Positions 1-8,923 of a stretch of 64,000 nt of DNA are shown in pieces (positions within the stretch are counted from its first letter, which is position 1; each line of letters opens with the position of its first letter). The translations under genes and the position numbers were made by a program. The DNA is from Streptomyces sp. SDr-06 (GTDB lineage: Bacteria; Actinomycetota; Actinomycetes; Streptomycetales; Streptomycetaceae). The stretch lies in the NCBI RefSeq assembly GCF_003324565.1, contig NZ_QOLA01000025.1, positions 39,012-103,011 of the forward strand. The letters run 5' to 3'. The notes under the pieces are model-generated. The model made no database searches, was not told the DNA's origin, and worked only from the letters and a program-made list of their open reading frames with translations.

Positions 1-1
1 C

Positions 2-523
2 CACCGCCTGGAGACCTCCGTACGCGGGCTCTGGGGCGCAGGCGAACCCGGCGGCGTCGGCGGCGCCCAACTCGCCCGCGCGGAAGGGGAGTTGGCGGCG
101 CGCGCGATCGCGGGCCGACTCGGCGGGAACCCCGGACCGGGTGGGCGCGTGCGGCAGTTGCGGTTGCGCCGCACCCGGCTGCGCGCCTTCGCCGAAGCCA
201 TGGCGGCCGCGCACGCGCCGGGCCCGGGGTGGACCGAGTGGCTGACCGACGAGACCGAGGTGTGCCGCTGCGAGGAGGTGACGGCGGGCCGCATCCGCGG
301 GGCCGTCGAGGAGGGCGCCCGGGACGCGCGCACGGTCAAACTGTTCACCCGGGCCGGCATGGGCTGGTGCCAGGGCCGGACGTGCGGGGCGGCGGTGTCC
401 TGTCTGGCGGGCGGCGCCGAACCACCCGCAGAGCGGCGGCCGTTCGCGACGCCGGTCCCGCTCGGAGCGCTGGCCGCCCTCGCCCCCGAGGTCCCGCCGG
501 AGCAGAACGATTCGCAAAAGTAA
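2..523 (+). CDS. FAD/NAD(P)-dependent oxidoreductase with C-terminal [2Fe-2S] (BFD-like) domain, partial
   Basis: This is the C-terminal 173 residues of a flavin oxidoreductase; the start lies left of the window. The first visible residues include a GAGEPGGVGGA-type stretch, typical of the end of the FAD/NAD-binding part of HcnB / opine- or hydroxyproline-dehydrogenase alpha subunits. The last ~80 residues carry a C-R-C pair and a later W-C-Q-G-R-T-C, matching a BFD-like [2Fe-2S] domain. By family it would oxidise an amino acid or imino acid and pass electrons through FAD and the cluster; the substrate cannot be read here. It ends 47 bp before a GntR regulator on the same strand, which probably controls it. 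The family call is firm; the substrate is inference. Confidence 0.8.
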   Translation, partial: HRLETSVRGLWGAGEPGGVGGAQLARAEGELAARAIAGRLGGNPGPGGRVRQLRLRRTRLRAFAEAMAAAHAPGPGWTEWLTDETEVCRCEEVTAGRIRGAVEEGARDARTVKLFTRAGMGWCQGRTCGAAVSCLAGGAEPPAERRPFATPVPLGALAALAPEVPPEQNDSQK

Positions 524-570
524 CGTGACATTGTACTCTGGGTCTCCGCTCGGTACGGAGGAACAGCAGC

Positions 571-1278
571 ATGGGTCACCTGAAGCAGAGCAAGGTCATC
601 ACCACCACCGAGCGACTGCGCGACCAGGTCGCCCACGCGCTGCGGGCCGCGCTGATCTCCGGCGAACTCCGCCCCGGTCAGGTCTACTCGGCGCCCGGCC
701 TCGCCGAGGACTTCGGCATCTCCGCGACCCCCGTACGCGAAGCGATGCTCGACCTCGCGCGCGAGGGCCTGGTGGAGCCGGTGCGCAACAAGGGGTTCCG
801 GGTGACCGAGGTCAACGAGCGCGACCTCGACCAGTACACCGAGATCAGGGCGCTGATCGAGGTCCCCATGGTCGGCCGGATCACCCGCACCGCGGACCGG
901 GCCGACCTGGAGGCGCTGCGGCCGGTCGCCGAGGAGATCGTGCGCGCGGCCCGCGACCACGACCTCATCGGGTACCTGGAGGCGGACCGGCGCTTCCACC
1001 TCTCCCTGCTCGCCCTGGGCGGCAACGAGCGCCTGGTGGAGACGGTCGGCGATCTGCGCAAGCGGTCCCGGCTGTACGGGCTGACCGCGCTCGACCAGCG
1101 CGACGAGCTGATCCCGTCCGCCGAGGAGCACGTCGAGCTCCTCGATCTGATGCTGGCGGGCGACGCCCGGGGCGCCGAGAAGTGCATGACCCGGCACCTG
1201 GGCCACGTCCGCTCCTTGTGGGCGAGGAGCGAGGCCGCCGAGCCCAAGCCGAAGCGCCGCCTCGGCGCGGGGCGCTGA
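571..1278 (+). CDS. GntR family transcriptional regulator (FCD domain)
   Basis: 235 residues. The N-terminal ~75 residues form a GntR winged helix (LRDQVAHALRAALISGEL, then SATPVREAMLDLAREGLVEP). The remainder is an all-helical FCD ligand domain, with the usual metal-ligand pattern of D/H residues visible around EADRRFH and EEHVELLDLML. A GGAGGA ribosome site at 557-562 lies 8 bases before the ATG. FCD regulators bind small organic acids or amino-acid derivatives and usually repress adjacent catabolic genes. Here the adjacent upstream gene is an amino/imino-acid-type oxidoreductase, so a catabolic repressor role is likely. The ligand is unknown. Confidence 0.9.
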   Translation: MGHLKQSKVITTTERLRDQVAHALRAALISGELRPGQVYSAPGLAEDFGISATPVREAMLDLAREGLVEPVRNKGFRVTEVNERDLDQYTEIRALIEVPMVGRITRTADRADLEALRPVAEEIVRAARDHDLIGYLEADRRFHLSLLALGGNERLVETVGDLRKRSRLYGLTALDQRDELIPSAEEHVELLDLMLAGDARGAEKCMTRHLGHVRSLWARSEAAEPKPKRRLGAGR

Positions 1279-1289
1279 ACGCGTAGGCC

Positions 1290-2165
1290 CTACGCGCCGG
1301 TCGGGCCGGTCCGCCGGACCGGTATCCACAGGGCGGCGTCGATCGTGTCGCCCACGGCGGACGGCGGCGTGCGCAGGATCTCCGGACCCGGCCTGCTCTC
1401 GTACGGGTTGGACGGGAACCACTCCGTGAACACGTCCCGCCACAGGTGCTGGAGCGCCTCGGGGAACGGCCCGGTGTTCTCGAAGACGGCCCAGGTGCCC
1501 GCGGGCACCTGGAGCGAGTCGAGGCCCTCGGGCGGCTCCGTTCGGGTCAACACGGCGTACCAGTAGTCCAGTTCGGTGCCCTCGGCCCGGCTCGGGTCGA
1601 GGTCGGCGCAGGCCGAGACGATGCCCCGGGGTTCCTGGTCGGACAGCGGGTGGATGCGCGGAGCCGTCTCCTGCCCGACGCTCCGGACGAACGCGGCGAT
1701 CGCCGGGTTGACCCCCGCGTGCACGACCGGAACCCGTGCCTTCCTCCCGACCAGCTGGAACGCGTCCTTCTCCACGATCCGGTACCGCATGGTGGTGCTC
1801 CCTTCGACGACGAGGCGGAAGGACATCCGGGGCTGCGAGCGCAGGGCGGCGCCGGTCCGCCGGGCCTCGCCGGGGCCGACGCCGTGCAGGGCACGGAACG
1901 CCCGCGCGAACGCCTCCCCCGACGTGTAGCCGTAGCGGACCGCGACGTCGAGCAGGGTGCGCTGACCCGCGAGCACCTCGGCGCCCGCGACGGTCAGCCG
2001 CCTGCGCCGCACGTACTCCGACAGCGGCATTCCGGCCAGGGCGGAGAACAGGCGCCGGAAGTGGTACTCCGAGGTCGTCGCGATGCGGGCGAGTTCGGCG
2101 ACGTCGATCTCCTCGGTCAGCCGGTCCTCGATGTGCCCCATGGCCCGATTGAGCCGCTCCAGCAT
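1290..2165 (-). CDS. AraC family regulator with GyrI-like effector-binding domain
   Basis: 291 residues. Residues 1-105 are a double helix-turn-helix AraC DNA-binding domain (HIEDRLTEEIDVAELA, then YHFRRLFSALAGMPLSEYV, and VAVRYGYTSGEAFARAFR). The rest is a GyrI-like/BmrR-type effector-binding domain, starting around FRLVVEGSTTMRYRIVEKD. This is the MarA/Rob-like layout that binds hydrophobic or cationic small molecules. The ATG at 2165 is preferred because a GGAAGG-rich stretch precedes it. The reading frame stays open far upstream, but that is only GC-rich sequence. The gene converges with the GntR gene 11 bp away and diverges from the AfsR-like gene across a repeat tract. Effector and targets are unknown. 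Confidence 0.88.
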   Translation of the reverse strand: MLERLNRAMGHIEDRLTEEIDVAELARIATTSEYHFRRLFSALAGMPLSEYVRRRRLTVAGAEVLAGQRTLLDVAVRYGYTSGEAFARAFRALHGVGPGEARRTGAALRSQPRMSFRLVVEGSTTMRYRIVEKDAFQLVGRKARVPVVHAGVNPAIAAFVRSVGQETAPRIHPLSDQEPRGIVSACADLDPSRAEGTELDYWYAVLTRTEPPEGLDSLQVPAGTWAVFENTGPFPEALQHLWRDVFTEWFPSNPYESRPGPEILRTPPSAVGDTIDAALWIPVRRTGPTGA

Positions 2166-2260
2166 CTCCCGGCCCCCTTCCTTCCTTACGCGCTCCACGC
2201 CAGGAGCGGCGTACTCCGGCCGACCCGACATTCTGTGCCCCTGCCTGTCGGGTGGCCCTC

Positions 2261-2570
2261 CGATCCGCGGACCGCGCCCGCCCTTCGCGCAGTTCCCCGC
2301 GCCCCTCAAACCCCCTTCGATCTGCGGACCGTGCCCGCTCTTCGCGCAGTTCCCCGCGCCCCTCAAACCCCCTTCGATCTGCGGACCGTGCCCGCTCTTC
2401 GCGCAGTTCCCCGCGCCCCTCAACCCCTTTCGATCTGCGGACCGCGCCCGCCCTTCGCGCAGTTCCCCGCGCCCCTGTCGGGCGCCCAGCGTTGGCATCT
2501 TCAGCCCGTCCGGCGATTGAGGACGAGCGCCCTTGAGGCGCGAACGGGGGTCTGGGGGCGGAGCCCCCAG
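2261..2570. repeat. Dispersed composite intergenic repeat, site 1 (four tandem A units)
   Basis: The block TTCGCGCAGTTCCCCGCGCC occurs four times, starting at 2284, 2341, 2398 and 2454 (periods 57, 57, 56), with TCTGCGGACCG-type linkers between. It is followed by a TTCAGCCCGTCCGGCGATTG / AGGACGAGCGCCCTTGAGGC segment and then a short hairpin, CTGGGGGC-GGA-GCCCCCAG, at 2552-2570. The 549-bp divergent gap between the AraC and AfsR-like genes (2166-2714) is almost entirely this material plus a second hairpin-like copy near 2623-2654. No coding potential on either strand looks real. The same modules recur in the same order at six other places in the window. Confidence 0.9.
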
Positions 2571-2714
2571 GAGCCCTTCAACCCCCGGAGGGTTTCGGGA
2601 AGGGGCGGGGTGGGGCGACTCCCGGGGTCCGGGGCGGAGCCCCAGGGGGTGGGCGGGGGTGCCGGAACCGGACCGTGGGGGCGCGCAGGGCGGCGCGCTG
2701 ACTAGTCTGCTCGG

Positions 2715-5700
2715 GTGACCACCGAGTTGACCCTGCTGCCCCGCGTCGCCTACCGCGGCCAAGAGGTGACCGCCCCCAGACTGCGCGGCCTCCTCGCCCT
2801 GCTCGCCGAGGACTTGAGGGCGGGCTGCAGCACCGGGCGCCTCGTGGAGGGGCTGTGGCCCGAGGAGCTGCCGGAACGCCCGGGCAAGGCGGTCCAGGTA
2901 CTGGTCTCGCGGGTGCGCTCGCAGCTCGGCCCGGACGTGATCGCCAGCACCCCGGCCGGCTACCGGCTCGCCCTCGCCGAGGACCAGGTCGACAGCTCGG
3001 CCCTGCTGCTGCACGCGGCGGCGAGCGAGGCCCGGGCCCGGGCGGGTGAGCCCGGCGAGGCACTGGCCGAGGCCGAGGCGGGCCTCGCCCTGTGGGACGG
3101 CGTCGTGGACGCCGGGGCCGGTGCGGACCTGCACGACCCGGTCGCCGCGCTGCGCCTCGCCCGCGCCGGCGCGTACCGCACGCTCACCCGGTGCAGGGCG
3201 CTCGCGCTCGCCCGGGTGGGCCGCCGGGCCGACGCGGTCCGGCCGCTGGCCCAGCTGGCCCGCGAACTGCCGCGCGACGAGGAGGTGCTGGCGGAGCTGC
3301 TGCGCTGCGAGGCCGCCACGGCGGGCCCCGCCGCCGCCCTCACCCGGTACGACACCTACCGCAGGGCGCTCCGCAACGAACTCGGCGCCGATCCCGGCTC
3401 CGAACTGACCGCGCTGCACCAGGAGTTGCTGCGCGGCGAGGCCCCCCTGGTGCGGCACGGCGTGCTGCACGAGCCGAACCCGCTGCTCGGAAGGGACGCC
3501 GACCTCGCCGCGGTCGGCGGGCTGCTGCGTACCGCGCGGGTCGCCACCATCGTGGGCCCCGGTGGTCTCGGCAAGACCCGGCTCGCCCACGCGGTCGCGC
3601 GCGAGGCGGAGCAGCGGATCGTGCACTTCGTGCCGCTGGCCGGTGTGACCCTCGACGACGACGTGGCCGCCGAGGTCGCCTCGGTGCTCGGCGCCAGCGC
3701 GGTGCGGTCGGTTCCGGGGCCCGCGGGGCTGGTCGCCGGGATCGCCGGAGCGCTCGGCCCGGGACCCGCGCTGCTCGTCCTCGACAACTGCGAGCACGTC
3801 ATCCGGGGCGCCGCCGAGCTGGTGCGGGCCCTGGTGTCGAGGACGAAGGAGCTGCGCGTCCTGGCCACCAGCCGGGCGCCGCTCGGCCTGACCTCGGAGT
3901 CCGTGTACGCGCTGCCGGAGCTGGGCCTCGTATCCACCGTCGAGCTGTTCCGCCAGCGGGCCCGGGCCGCCCGGCCGGACGCCGAGCTGCCCGAGCGGAC
4001 CGTGGAGGAGCTGTGCCGCCAGCTGGACGGCCTGCCGCTGGCGGTCGAGCTGGCCGCGGCGCGGGTCCGGGTGCTGTCCGTGCCCGAGATCGCCGGGCGG
4101 CTGCGGGACCGGTTCGCGCTGCTGCGCGGCGGCGGCCGTGACGTGCCCGAGCGCCACCGCACCCTGCGGGCCGTGGTCGAGTGGAGCTGGAACCTCCTGG
4201 AGCCCGAGGCGCAGGCCGCGCTGCGGGTCCTGTCGGTGTTCCCCGGCGGCTTCACCGAGGCCGCGGCGGAGCACGTCCTGGGCGACGAGGACGCGCTGTT
4301 CCTCCTGGAGCAGCTCGCCGACCAGTCGCTGATCAAGGCGGCCGACACCGCGTCCGGGGTGCGCTTCCACATGCTGGAGGCGGTACGGGAGTTCAGCGCC
4401 GCGCGGCGTGCGGACGCGGCCGAGGAGGAGGCGGTCACGGACCGGTTCCTGGCCTGGGCGCGGGACTTCGGGCGGGCCCACAACGACGCCCTGTTCAGCC
4501 CGGACTCGCTGTCGTCCTGGGAGTTCGCACGGAGCGAGCAGGACAACCTGGTACTGGCCCTGCGGCATGCGCTCGCCCGCGACGACGGCCCGGCCCTCGC
4601 GGGCCTCACCGCGGTGCTCGCCTCCCTGTGGGCCACCGACTCCAACTACAGCCGCCTGGTGGGCATCGCCGCCGACACCGCGGGGCCGCTCTCCCACTTC
4701 CGCCCGGGTCCCGATGACGTCGAGTCGGTCCGGAGCGCGTCCGTGGTGTGCACCCTGAGCCTGTTCATGGGCTACGGGCCGCACGCCGTACGGCAGTTGG
4801 TCACCCTGCGCAGGCTGCCGCCCGCCGAGCCGGACACCCTGCTGCGCGCGCTCGACGTGGTGCTGCGGGCGCTTCCCGAGGCGCACCCGCCGCACTACAC
4901 GCGCCTGCTGGAGCTGTGCGCGTCGGAGAACGCGCTGCTCGCGGGCGTCGCCGAGTGCATCGCCAGCTATGTGTGGGAGTACGAGCGGGAGGTGGACCGG
5001 GCCCTCGAATCGGCCCGGCGCGGCATCGGCGCCCTGATCACGCTGGGCAATCCGGCCACCGCGATGCTGGGCCACGGCCGCATCAGCGAGCTGTGCCTGC
5101 AGACCGAGCGGGGCGAGGAGGCGTACCGGCATCTGCTGGCCACCGTGGAGGTCCTGGACAGGGTCGGCGAGCGGGCCGAGGCGGCCGGCTGGCACGACAT
5201 GACCGGGGTGCGCTGGGGGCTCGTCCTGGCGTGTCTGCAGCGCGGCGAGATCGAGGAGGCGGAGCGCTGGCTGGAGATGGCCTCCCTGGAGCTGGTGCCC
5301 GAGTCGACCCGGGTCTTCAGCCCGGAGATCGGGTCGCGCGCGGAGATCGCCCTGTCGCGGGGCCTGACCGAGCTCGGGCTCGGTCTGTGGCGGCAGGCGG
5401 TCGGGCAGCTGCGCCAGGTCGAGGCGCTCTACCCGGAGGACCCGTTCGTGGAGGCGTGGTCCCAGCAGATCCAGGCCACGGCGGTGGCCGCGCACGCCCG
5501 GTACGGCAGGCTCGAACCGGTCGCGGACCTGGTGGCCCGGCTGCGGACGCGTGCCCTGGAGCTGACCGAGCGGCCGGGTGTCGAGGGCAGTCCCGCCGAG
5601 CTGCCGGTGTCCGGCACGGTGCTGCTGGCCGTGGGCCTCGCCGAGCTCGCGCGGGGCAACACCGCGGCCGTACGCCTCGTCGCGATAGCCGAACGGCTGC

Positions 5701-5876
5701 GTGTGCACCGCGAGTTCCCGACGATGTCGACCGCGGTCGCCCGGCAGGCCGCCGAGGACGCCGACGGGGCGGCGTACGCCGACGCGGTGTCGGAGTACGC
5801 CGCCCTGGGGCGCGACGATCTTGAGGCGGCCGCCGCGCTGGTGCTGCGCGGCATCAGCGCTGCGGGTCTTGGTTGA
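2715..5876 (+). CDS. AfsR/SARP-like regulator: winged helix, BTAD, NTPase and helical repeats
   Basis: 1053 residues, GTG start. Residues 1-85 resemble a short OmpR-type winged helix (KAVQVLVSRVRSQLG, then IASTPAGYRLAL). About 90-245 is a bacterial transcriptional activation domain (ending RNELGADPGSELTALHQELL). Next comes an STAND/NB-ARC-type ATPase with Walker A GPGGLGKT near residue 281 and a LLVLDNCEHV Walker B. The C-terminal ~450 residues are helical, TPR-like. This is the AfsR architecture: an ATP-dependent activator, typically of secondary metabolism or exporters. It overlaps by 23 bp at its 3' end with a convergent DrrAB-type ABC exporter. Direct control of that exporter is possible but not shown. 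Confidence 0.88.
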   Translation: MTTELTLLPRVAYRGQEVTAPRLRGLLALLAEDLRAGCSTGRLVEGLWPEELPERPGKAVQVLVSRVRSQLGPDVIASTPAGYRLALAEDQVDSSALLLHAAASEARARAGEPGEALAEAEAGLALWDGVVDAGAGADLHDPVAALRLARAGAYRTLTRCRALALARVGRRADAVRPLAQLARELPRDEEVLAELLRCEAATAGPAAALTRYDTYRRALRNELGADPGSELTALHQELLRGEAPLVRHGVLHEPNPLLGRDADLAAVGGLLRTARVATIVGPGGLGKTRLAHAVAREAEQRIVHFVPLAGVTLDDDVAAEVASVLGASAVRSVPGPAGLVAGIAGALGPGPALLVLDNCEHVIRGAAELVRALVSRTKELRVLATSRAPLGLTSESVYALPELGLVSTVELFRQRARAARPDAELPERTVEELCRQLDGLPLAVELAAARVRVLSVPEIAGRLRDRFALLRGGGRDVPERHRTLRAVVEWSWNLLEPEAQAALRVLSVFPGGFTEAAAEHVLGDEDALFLLEQLADQSLIKAADTASGVRFHMLEAVREFSAARRADAAEEEAVTDRFLAWARDFGRAHNDALFSPDSLSSWEFARSEQDNLVLALRHALARDDGPALAGLTAVLASLWATDSNYSRLVGIAADTAGPLSHFRPGPDDVESVRSASVVCTLSLFMGYGPHAVRQLVTLRRLPPAEPDTLLRALDVVLRALPEAHPPHYTRLLELCASENALLAGVAECIASYVWEYEREVDRALESARRGIGALITLGNPATAMLGHGRISELCLQTERGEEAYRHLLATVEVLDRVGERAEAAGWHDMTGVRWGLVLACLQRGEIEEAERWLEMASLELVPESTRVFSPEIGSRAEIALSRGLTELGLGLWRQAVGQLRQVEALYPEDPFVEAWSQQIQATAVAAHARYGRLEPVADLVARLRTRALELTERPGVEGSPAELPVSGTVLLAVGLAELARGNTAAVRLVAIAERLRVHREFPTMSTAVARQAAEDADGAAYADAVSEYAALGRDDLEAAAALVLRGISAAGLG

Positions 5877-6648
5877 ACTTGGCCTTCGCCCAGAAGTAGC
5901 CGAGCACCGTGAGGCCGACGGCCCAGGCGATGGCGAGCCATCCGTTGTTGCCGATCTCCGTGCCGAGCAGCAGACCGCGCAGGGTCTCGATGGCCGGGGT
6001 GAAGGGCTGGTACTGGGCGATCGGCTGGAACCAGCCCGGCATCGAGTGCAGCGGCACGAACGCGCTGGACAGCAGCGGCAGCAGGATGAGCGGCATCGCG
6101 TTGTTGCTCGCGGCCTCGGCGTTCGGGCTGATCAGGCCCATGCCGACGGCGATCCAGGTGAGCGAGAGGGCGAAGAGCACGAGCAGCCCGAACGCCGCGA
6201 ACCAGTCCAGGACGGTGGCGCCGGTGGAGCGGAAGCCGATGGCCACGCCGACCGTGCCGACGACCACGACACTGAGGATCGACTGGAGCACGCTGCCGAT
6301 GACATGCCCGACGATCACCGAGCCGCGGTGGATCGCCATGGTGCGGAAGCGGGCGATGATGCCCTCGGTCATGTCGTTGGAGACGGAGATCGCGGTGCCC
6401 ACCACGGTGCTGCCGATGGTCATCAGGAGCAGACCGGGGACGATGTAGGCGATGTACCTGGCCCGGTCGGGTCCGCCGCCGCCGATGCCCATGCTCATGG
6501 TGTCGCCGAAGATGTAGACGAAGAGCAGCAGCAGCATGACGGGCGTGAGCAGCAGGTTCAGGGTGAGCGACGGGTAGCGCCGGGCGTGCAGCAGGTTGCG
6601 GCGCAGCATGGTGGCGGAGTCGCGGACGGCGAGGGACAGGGAGCTCAT
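5854..6648 (-). CDS. ABC-2 type exporter permease (DrrB-like)
   Basis: 264 residues with about six membrane segments, the first around LTLNLLLTPVMLLLLFVYIF. It includes the ABC-2 family hallmark near the C terminus (PLHSMPGWFQPIAQYQPFTP, then ETLRGLL). It is the membrane subunit of a daunorubicin-resistance-type drug or lipid exporter. The ATG at 6648 overlaps the stop of the upstream ATPase gene as ATGA, so the two are translationally coupled. Its last 23 bases overlap the end of the convergent AfsR-like gene, which could cause transcriptional interference. Confidence 0.92.
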   Translation of the reverse strand: MSSLSLAVRDSATMLRRNLLHARRYPSLTLNLLLTPVMLLLLFVYIFGDTMSMGIGGGGPDRARYIAYIVPGLLLMTIGSTVVGTAISVSNDMTEGIIARFRTMAIHRGSVIVGHVIGSVLQSILSVVVVGTVGVAIGFRSTGATVLDWFAAFGLLVLFALSLTWIAVGMGLISPNAEAASNNAMPLILLPLLSSAFVPLHSMPGWFQPIAQYQPFTPAIETLRGLLLGTEIGNNGWLAIAWAVGLTVLGYFWAKAKFNQDPQR

Positions 6649-7628
6649 CGGACGTTCTCCTTCTGGGCGCCGGCGGCGGCCGGTACGGGGGTGTCGGTGT
6701 GGCTGGTCAGGGCGAAGAACACGTCGTCGAGGTCCGGGGTGTGCACGGTCAGCTCGTCCGCCTCGATGGCGGCGGAGTCCAGCCAGTCGAGGATGGCGCG
6801 CAGCTCGCGCTGGGTGCCGTCGCTCGGGATCTGCAACGACAGCGACTCGTCGTCGCGGGTGGCGTCGCGCAGGGCGAGGGCCGCGCTCTCGTAGGAGCGG
6901 GGCTCGGCGAACCGGAGCAGCACGTGACCGCCGGGGACCAGGCGCTTCAGCTCCTTGGCGGTGCCCTGGGCGACCAGCCTGCCGCCGTTCAACACCGCGA
7001 TCCGGTCCGCGAGTTGGTCGGCCTCCTCCAGGTACTGGGTGGTGAGGAAGACGGTCACACCGCCCGCGACGAGGCCGCGGATGATGTTCCACATGTTGTG
7101 CCGGCTGCGCGGGTCGAGACCGGTGGTCGGCTCGTCCAGGAAGATGATCCGGGGGTTGCCGACCAGCGTCATGGCGATGTCCAGGCGGCGCTTCATGCCG
7201 CCGGAGTAGGTGGAGGCGGGCTTCTTCGCCGCCTCGGTCAGGTCGAAGCGTTCCAGGAGCTCGGCGGCGACCCGGCGCCCCTCGCGGCGCGAGAGGTGGT
7301 GCAGGTCGGCCATGAGCAGCATGTTCTCCTCGCCGGTGATCAGGCCGTCGACGGCGGAGAACTGCCCGGTGACCCCGATCGCGGCGCGGACCGCCTGCGC
7401 CTCGGTGGCCAGGTCGTGCCCGCCGACCCGCAGCTGTCCGGCGTCGGGGCTGATCAGCGTGGAGAGGATCTGTACGGCGGTGGTCTTGCCCGCGCCGTTC
7501 GGGCCGAGCAGCGAGAAGACGGTGCCCGCCGGGACGGACAGGTCGATGCCGTCGAGGACCGTCTTGTCCCCGTAGGACTTGCGAAGCCCGGTGACTTCGA
7601 TCGCGAGGTCGTTCGTCGTTTTCGTCAT
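6645..7628 (-). CDS. ABC exporter ATP-binding protein (DrrA-like)
   Basis: 327 residues. Walker A GPNGAGKTT, signature YSGGMKRRLDIAMTL, Walker B RIIFLDEPTTGLDPRSR, and a DrrA-type C-terminal extension. It powers the permease encoded immediately downstream. I place the start at the ATG 7628; a TTG 30 bp upstream (7658) is in frame but less convincing, and no strong ribosome site is visible for either. Family members export anthracyclines, other antibiotics or lipids; the substrate here is unknown. Confidence 0.92.
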   Translation of the reverse strand: MTKTTNDLAIEVTGLRKSYGDKTVLDGIDLSVPAGTVFSLLGPNGAGKTTAVQILSTLISPDAGQLRVGGHDLATEAQAVRAAIGVTGQFSAVDGLITGEENMLLMADLHHLSRREGRRVAAELLERFDLTEAAKKPASTYSGGMKRRLDIAMTLVGNPRIIFLDEPTTGLDPRSRHNMWNIIRGLVAGGVTVFLTTQYLEEADQLADRIAVLNGGRLVAQGTAKELKRLVPGGHVLLRFAEPRSYESAALALRDATRDDESLSLQIPSDGTQRELRAILDWLDSAAIEADELTVHTPDLDDVFFALTSHTDTPVPAAAGAQKENVR

Positions 7629-7712
7629 GCCGCAGAGCTTGCGGCCGGGCGGGTTCAACGCGGTTTCAGGCGGGTTTCAGGGGCCCGGGGGGCCTGAAGG
7701 CCGAGAGATGCC

Positions 7713-7747
7713 GAAGGGCCCGCCGGGTGCGCCCCGGCGGGCCCTTC
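7713..7747 (-). terminator. Strong hairpin terminator after cbtBA
   Basis: GAAGGGCCCGCCGGG and its exact complement flank a 5-base loop (15-bp stem). It lies 14 bp past the stop of cbtA and before the start of the ABC operon, so it ends cbtBA transcription and insulates the exporter. There is no clear U tract, as is usual in Streptomyces. Confidence 0.8.
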
Positions 7748-7761
7748 CGCTGGTCAACCGC

Positions 7762-8523
7762 TCATGGGCGTACGTGAGTCGGCGGCTCGGCGGAGGCTGC
7801 CGTCGCGATCGCGGGCGGGGGCGTGAGGACCCGTTCCGCGAGGTGTCCGAAGACAAGACCGAAGGCGGTCCACAGGGTCAGCTGGATGGCGAGGGCCGCG
7901 AGGCGGAACTGCCACAGCAGGGTCGCGGAGAAGTCCTTGGGCACCTCGTCGACGGCCGGAAGGAAGCCGTAGGCGAGGCCGGTGACCAGCACGAAGAAGG
8001 CGCCGGCGGCGATGGTGGCGTTCCAGTTGCCCAGGCGTGGCGCGAGGCGCCTGCCGAGGACCACGGTGGCGATGGCGAGCAGCACGCCGAGCGCCATCAT
8101 CAGGAAGTACAGCAGGGTCCGTCTGCCGATGGTGTCGGGTTCGCCGACGGACGGCGGGTTGGCCGGGTACTTCAGGAACGGCACCAGGTAGACCGCGATC
8201 AGCGCGGCGGACGACAGCAGCAGGGCGGTCGCCCGGGGGCCGAAGCGGCCGATCCGGCCGAGCGCGAAGCAGAAGGCGAGCGCCGCGATGCCGCCGAAGG
8301 CGACCCCGTAGACGAGTACTCCGGTGGCCAGGCCGCCGGTGGACTGAAGGGTGCGGCTGACGGCTGCCATGCCGTGTTCGTGGGTGTGGGCGTCCTCGTA
8401 GGCGATGGCGGCGTCCACCCGCGGCTCGCCGAGGAGGTAGGCGACGGCGAGCGCGAGCAGCCCGGCGGCGAGGCCGGCGAGCATGCCGCGCACGAGGAGG
8501 CCCCGTACGGTCGCGGAGTTCAT
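7762..8523 (-). CDS. cbtA: CbtA family cobalt transporter subunit
   Basis: 253 residues with five or more predicted membrane segments (RGLLVRGMLAGLAAGLLALA at the N terminus, then GVLVYGVAFGGIAALAFCFA, and others). A histidine-rich loop EDAHTHEHG follows the first helix. This is the CbtA family, a proposed cobalt permease found downstream of B12 riboswitches. It follows cbtB by 18 bp in the same transcript, behind a cobalamin riboswitch, which strongly supports a cobalt/cobalamin role. Transport has been inferred for the family mainly from such context. Confidence 0.88.
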   Translation of the reverse strand: MNSATVRGLLVRGMLAGLAAGLLALAVAYLLGEPRVDAAIAYEDAHTHEHGMAAVSRTLQSTGGLATGVLVYGVAFGGIAALAFCFALGRIGRFGPRATALLLSSAALIAVYLVPFLKYPANPPSVGEPDTIGRRTLLYFLMMALGVLLAIATVVLGRRLAPRLGNWNATIAAGAFFVLVTGLAYGFLPAVDEVPKDFSATLLWQFRLAALAIQLTLWTAFGLVFGHLAERVLTPPPAIATAASAEPPTHVRP

Positions 8524-8541
8524 GGGGCGGCCCGCTGCCGC

Positions 8542-8763
8542 TCAGTGGCAGGGGAAGCCGAGCAGGTGCCGGCCGTCGTGCACCCACTCGTGCACGTTCG
8601 CGCCGGAGACGAGGGAGGTGGCGCCCTGCTCGGCGCCGATGAAGTAGAGCAGGACCAGCATCAGGATGCCGAAGAAGACCGCCCAGGGGGCGATCGCGCC
8701 GATCGGCAGCTTCGCGGGTACGGTGGTGGGCGTGCTGGTCGGCTGGACGGCGTACTGCGCCAT
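8542..8763 (-). CDS. cbtB: CbtB family cobalt transporter subunit
   Basis: 73 residues: one membrane helix (about residues 24-42, IAPWAVFFGILMLVLLYFIG), then a C-terminal metal-binding tail with H58-E-W-V-H62-x-x-R65-H66 and a terminal C72-H73. This matches CbtB, the small partner of CbtA. A GGAGG ribosome site (8767-8771 on the opposite strand) sits directly behind the riboswitch, so initiation is the probable regulated step. Confidence 0.9.
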   Translation of the reverse strand: MAQYAVQPTSTPTTVPAKLPIGAIAPWAVFFGILMLVLLYFIGAEQGATSLVSGANVHEWVHDGRHLLGFPCH

Positions 8764-8810
8764 GGCAGGACCTCCTGGGGGAACTCGCGTCCCGGCTTGG
8801 TGGTGCACTG

Positions 8811-8923
8811 GACGACGGCTACGGGTCTGACTCGCCCGTCCCTTCCCCGCGGGGCCGGTTGGTGCCGGGCATACAGTGGCGCGACCGTGCCGGAGTCCCA
8901 CCGGCTTCCGTCCTGCCGTCGTC
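8811..8923 (-). promoter_or_regulatory. Cobalamin riboswitch controlling cbtBA
   Basis: Read on the minus strand, the leader contains GAAGCCGGTG, ACTCCGGCACGGTCGCGCCACTG (B12 box, opposite 8871-8895) and GAGTCAGACCCG, in the order of the cobalamin aptamer. The closing P1 helix is visible: GACGACGGC (opposite 8915-8923) pairs exactly with GCCGTCGTC (opposite 8811-8819). Between the aptamer and the cbtB start, a GGACGCGAGTTCCCCC / GGAGGTCC region could pair with the ribosome site. By family logic, cobalamin binding would shut off cobalt uptake. Confidence 0.93.

Noticed and set aside
2284..2476. CRISPR-like array from four evenly spaced repeats
   Set aside because: The spacers are nearly identical to each other, the unit recurs elsewhere intergenically, and no cas genes are present. 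It is a tandem intergenic repeat.
1290..5708. Very long minus-strand open frame (1472 codons) opposite the AfsR-like gene
   Set aside because: Only its last ~290 codons encode a recognisable protein (the AraC regulator). The rest is repetitive Arg/Gly/Gln-rich translation antisense to a well-supported gene, typical of high-GC DNA.
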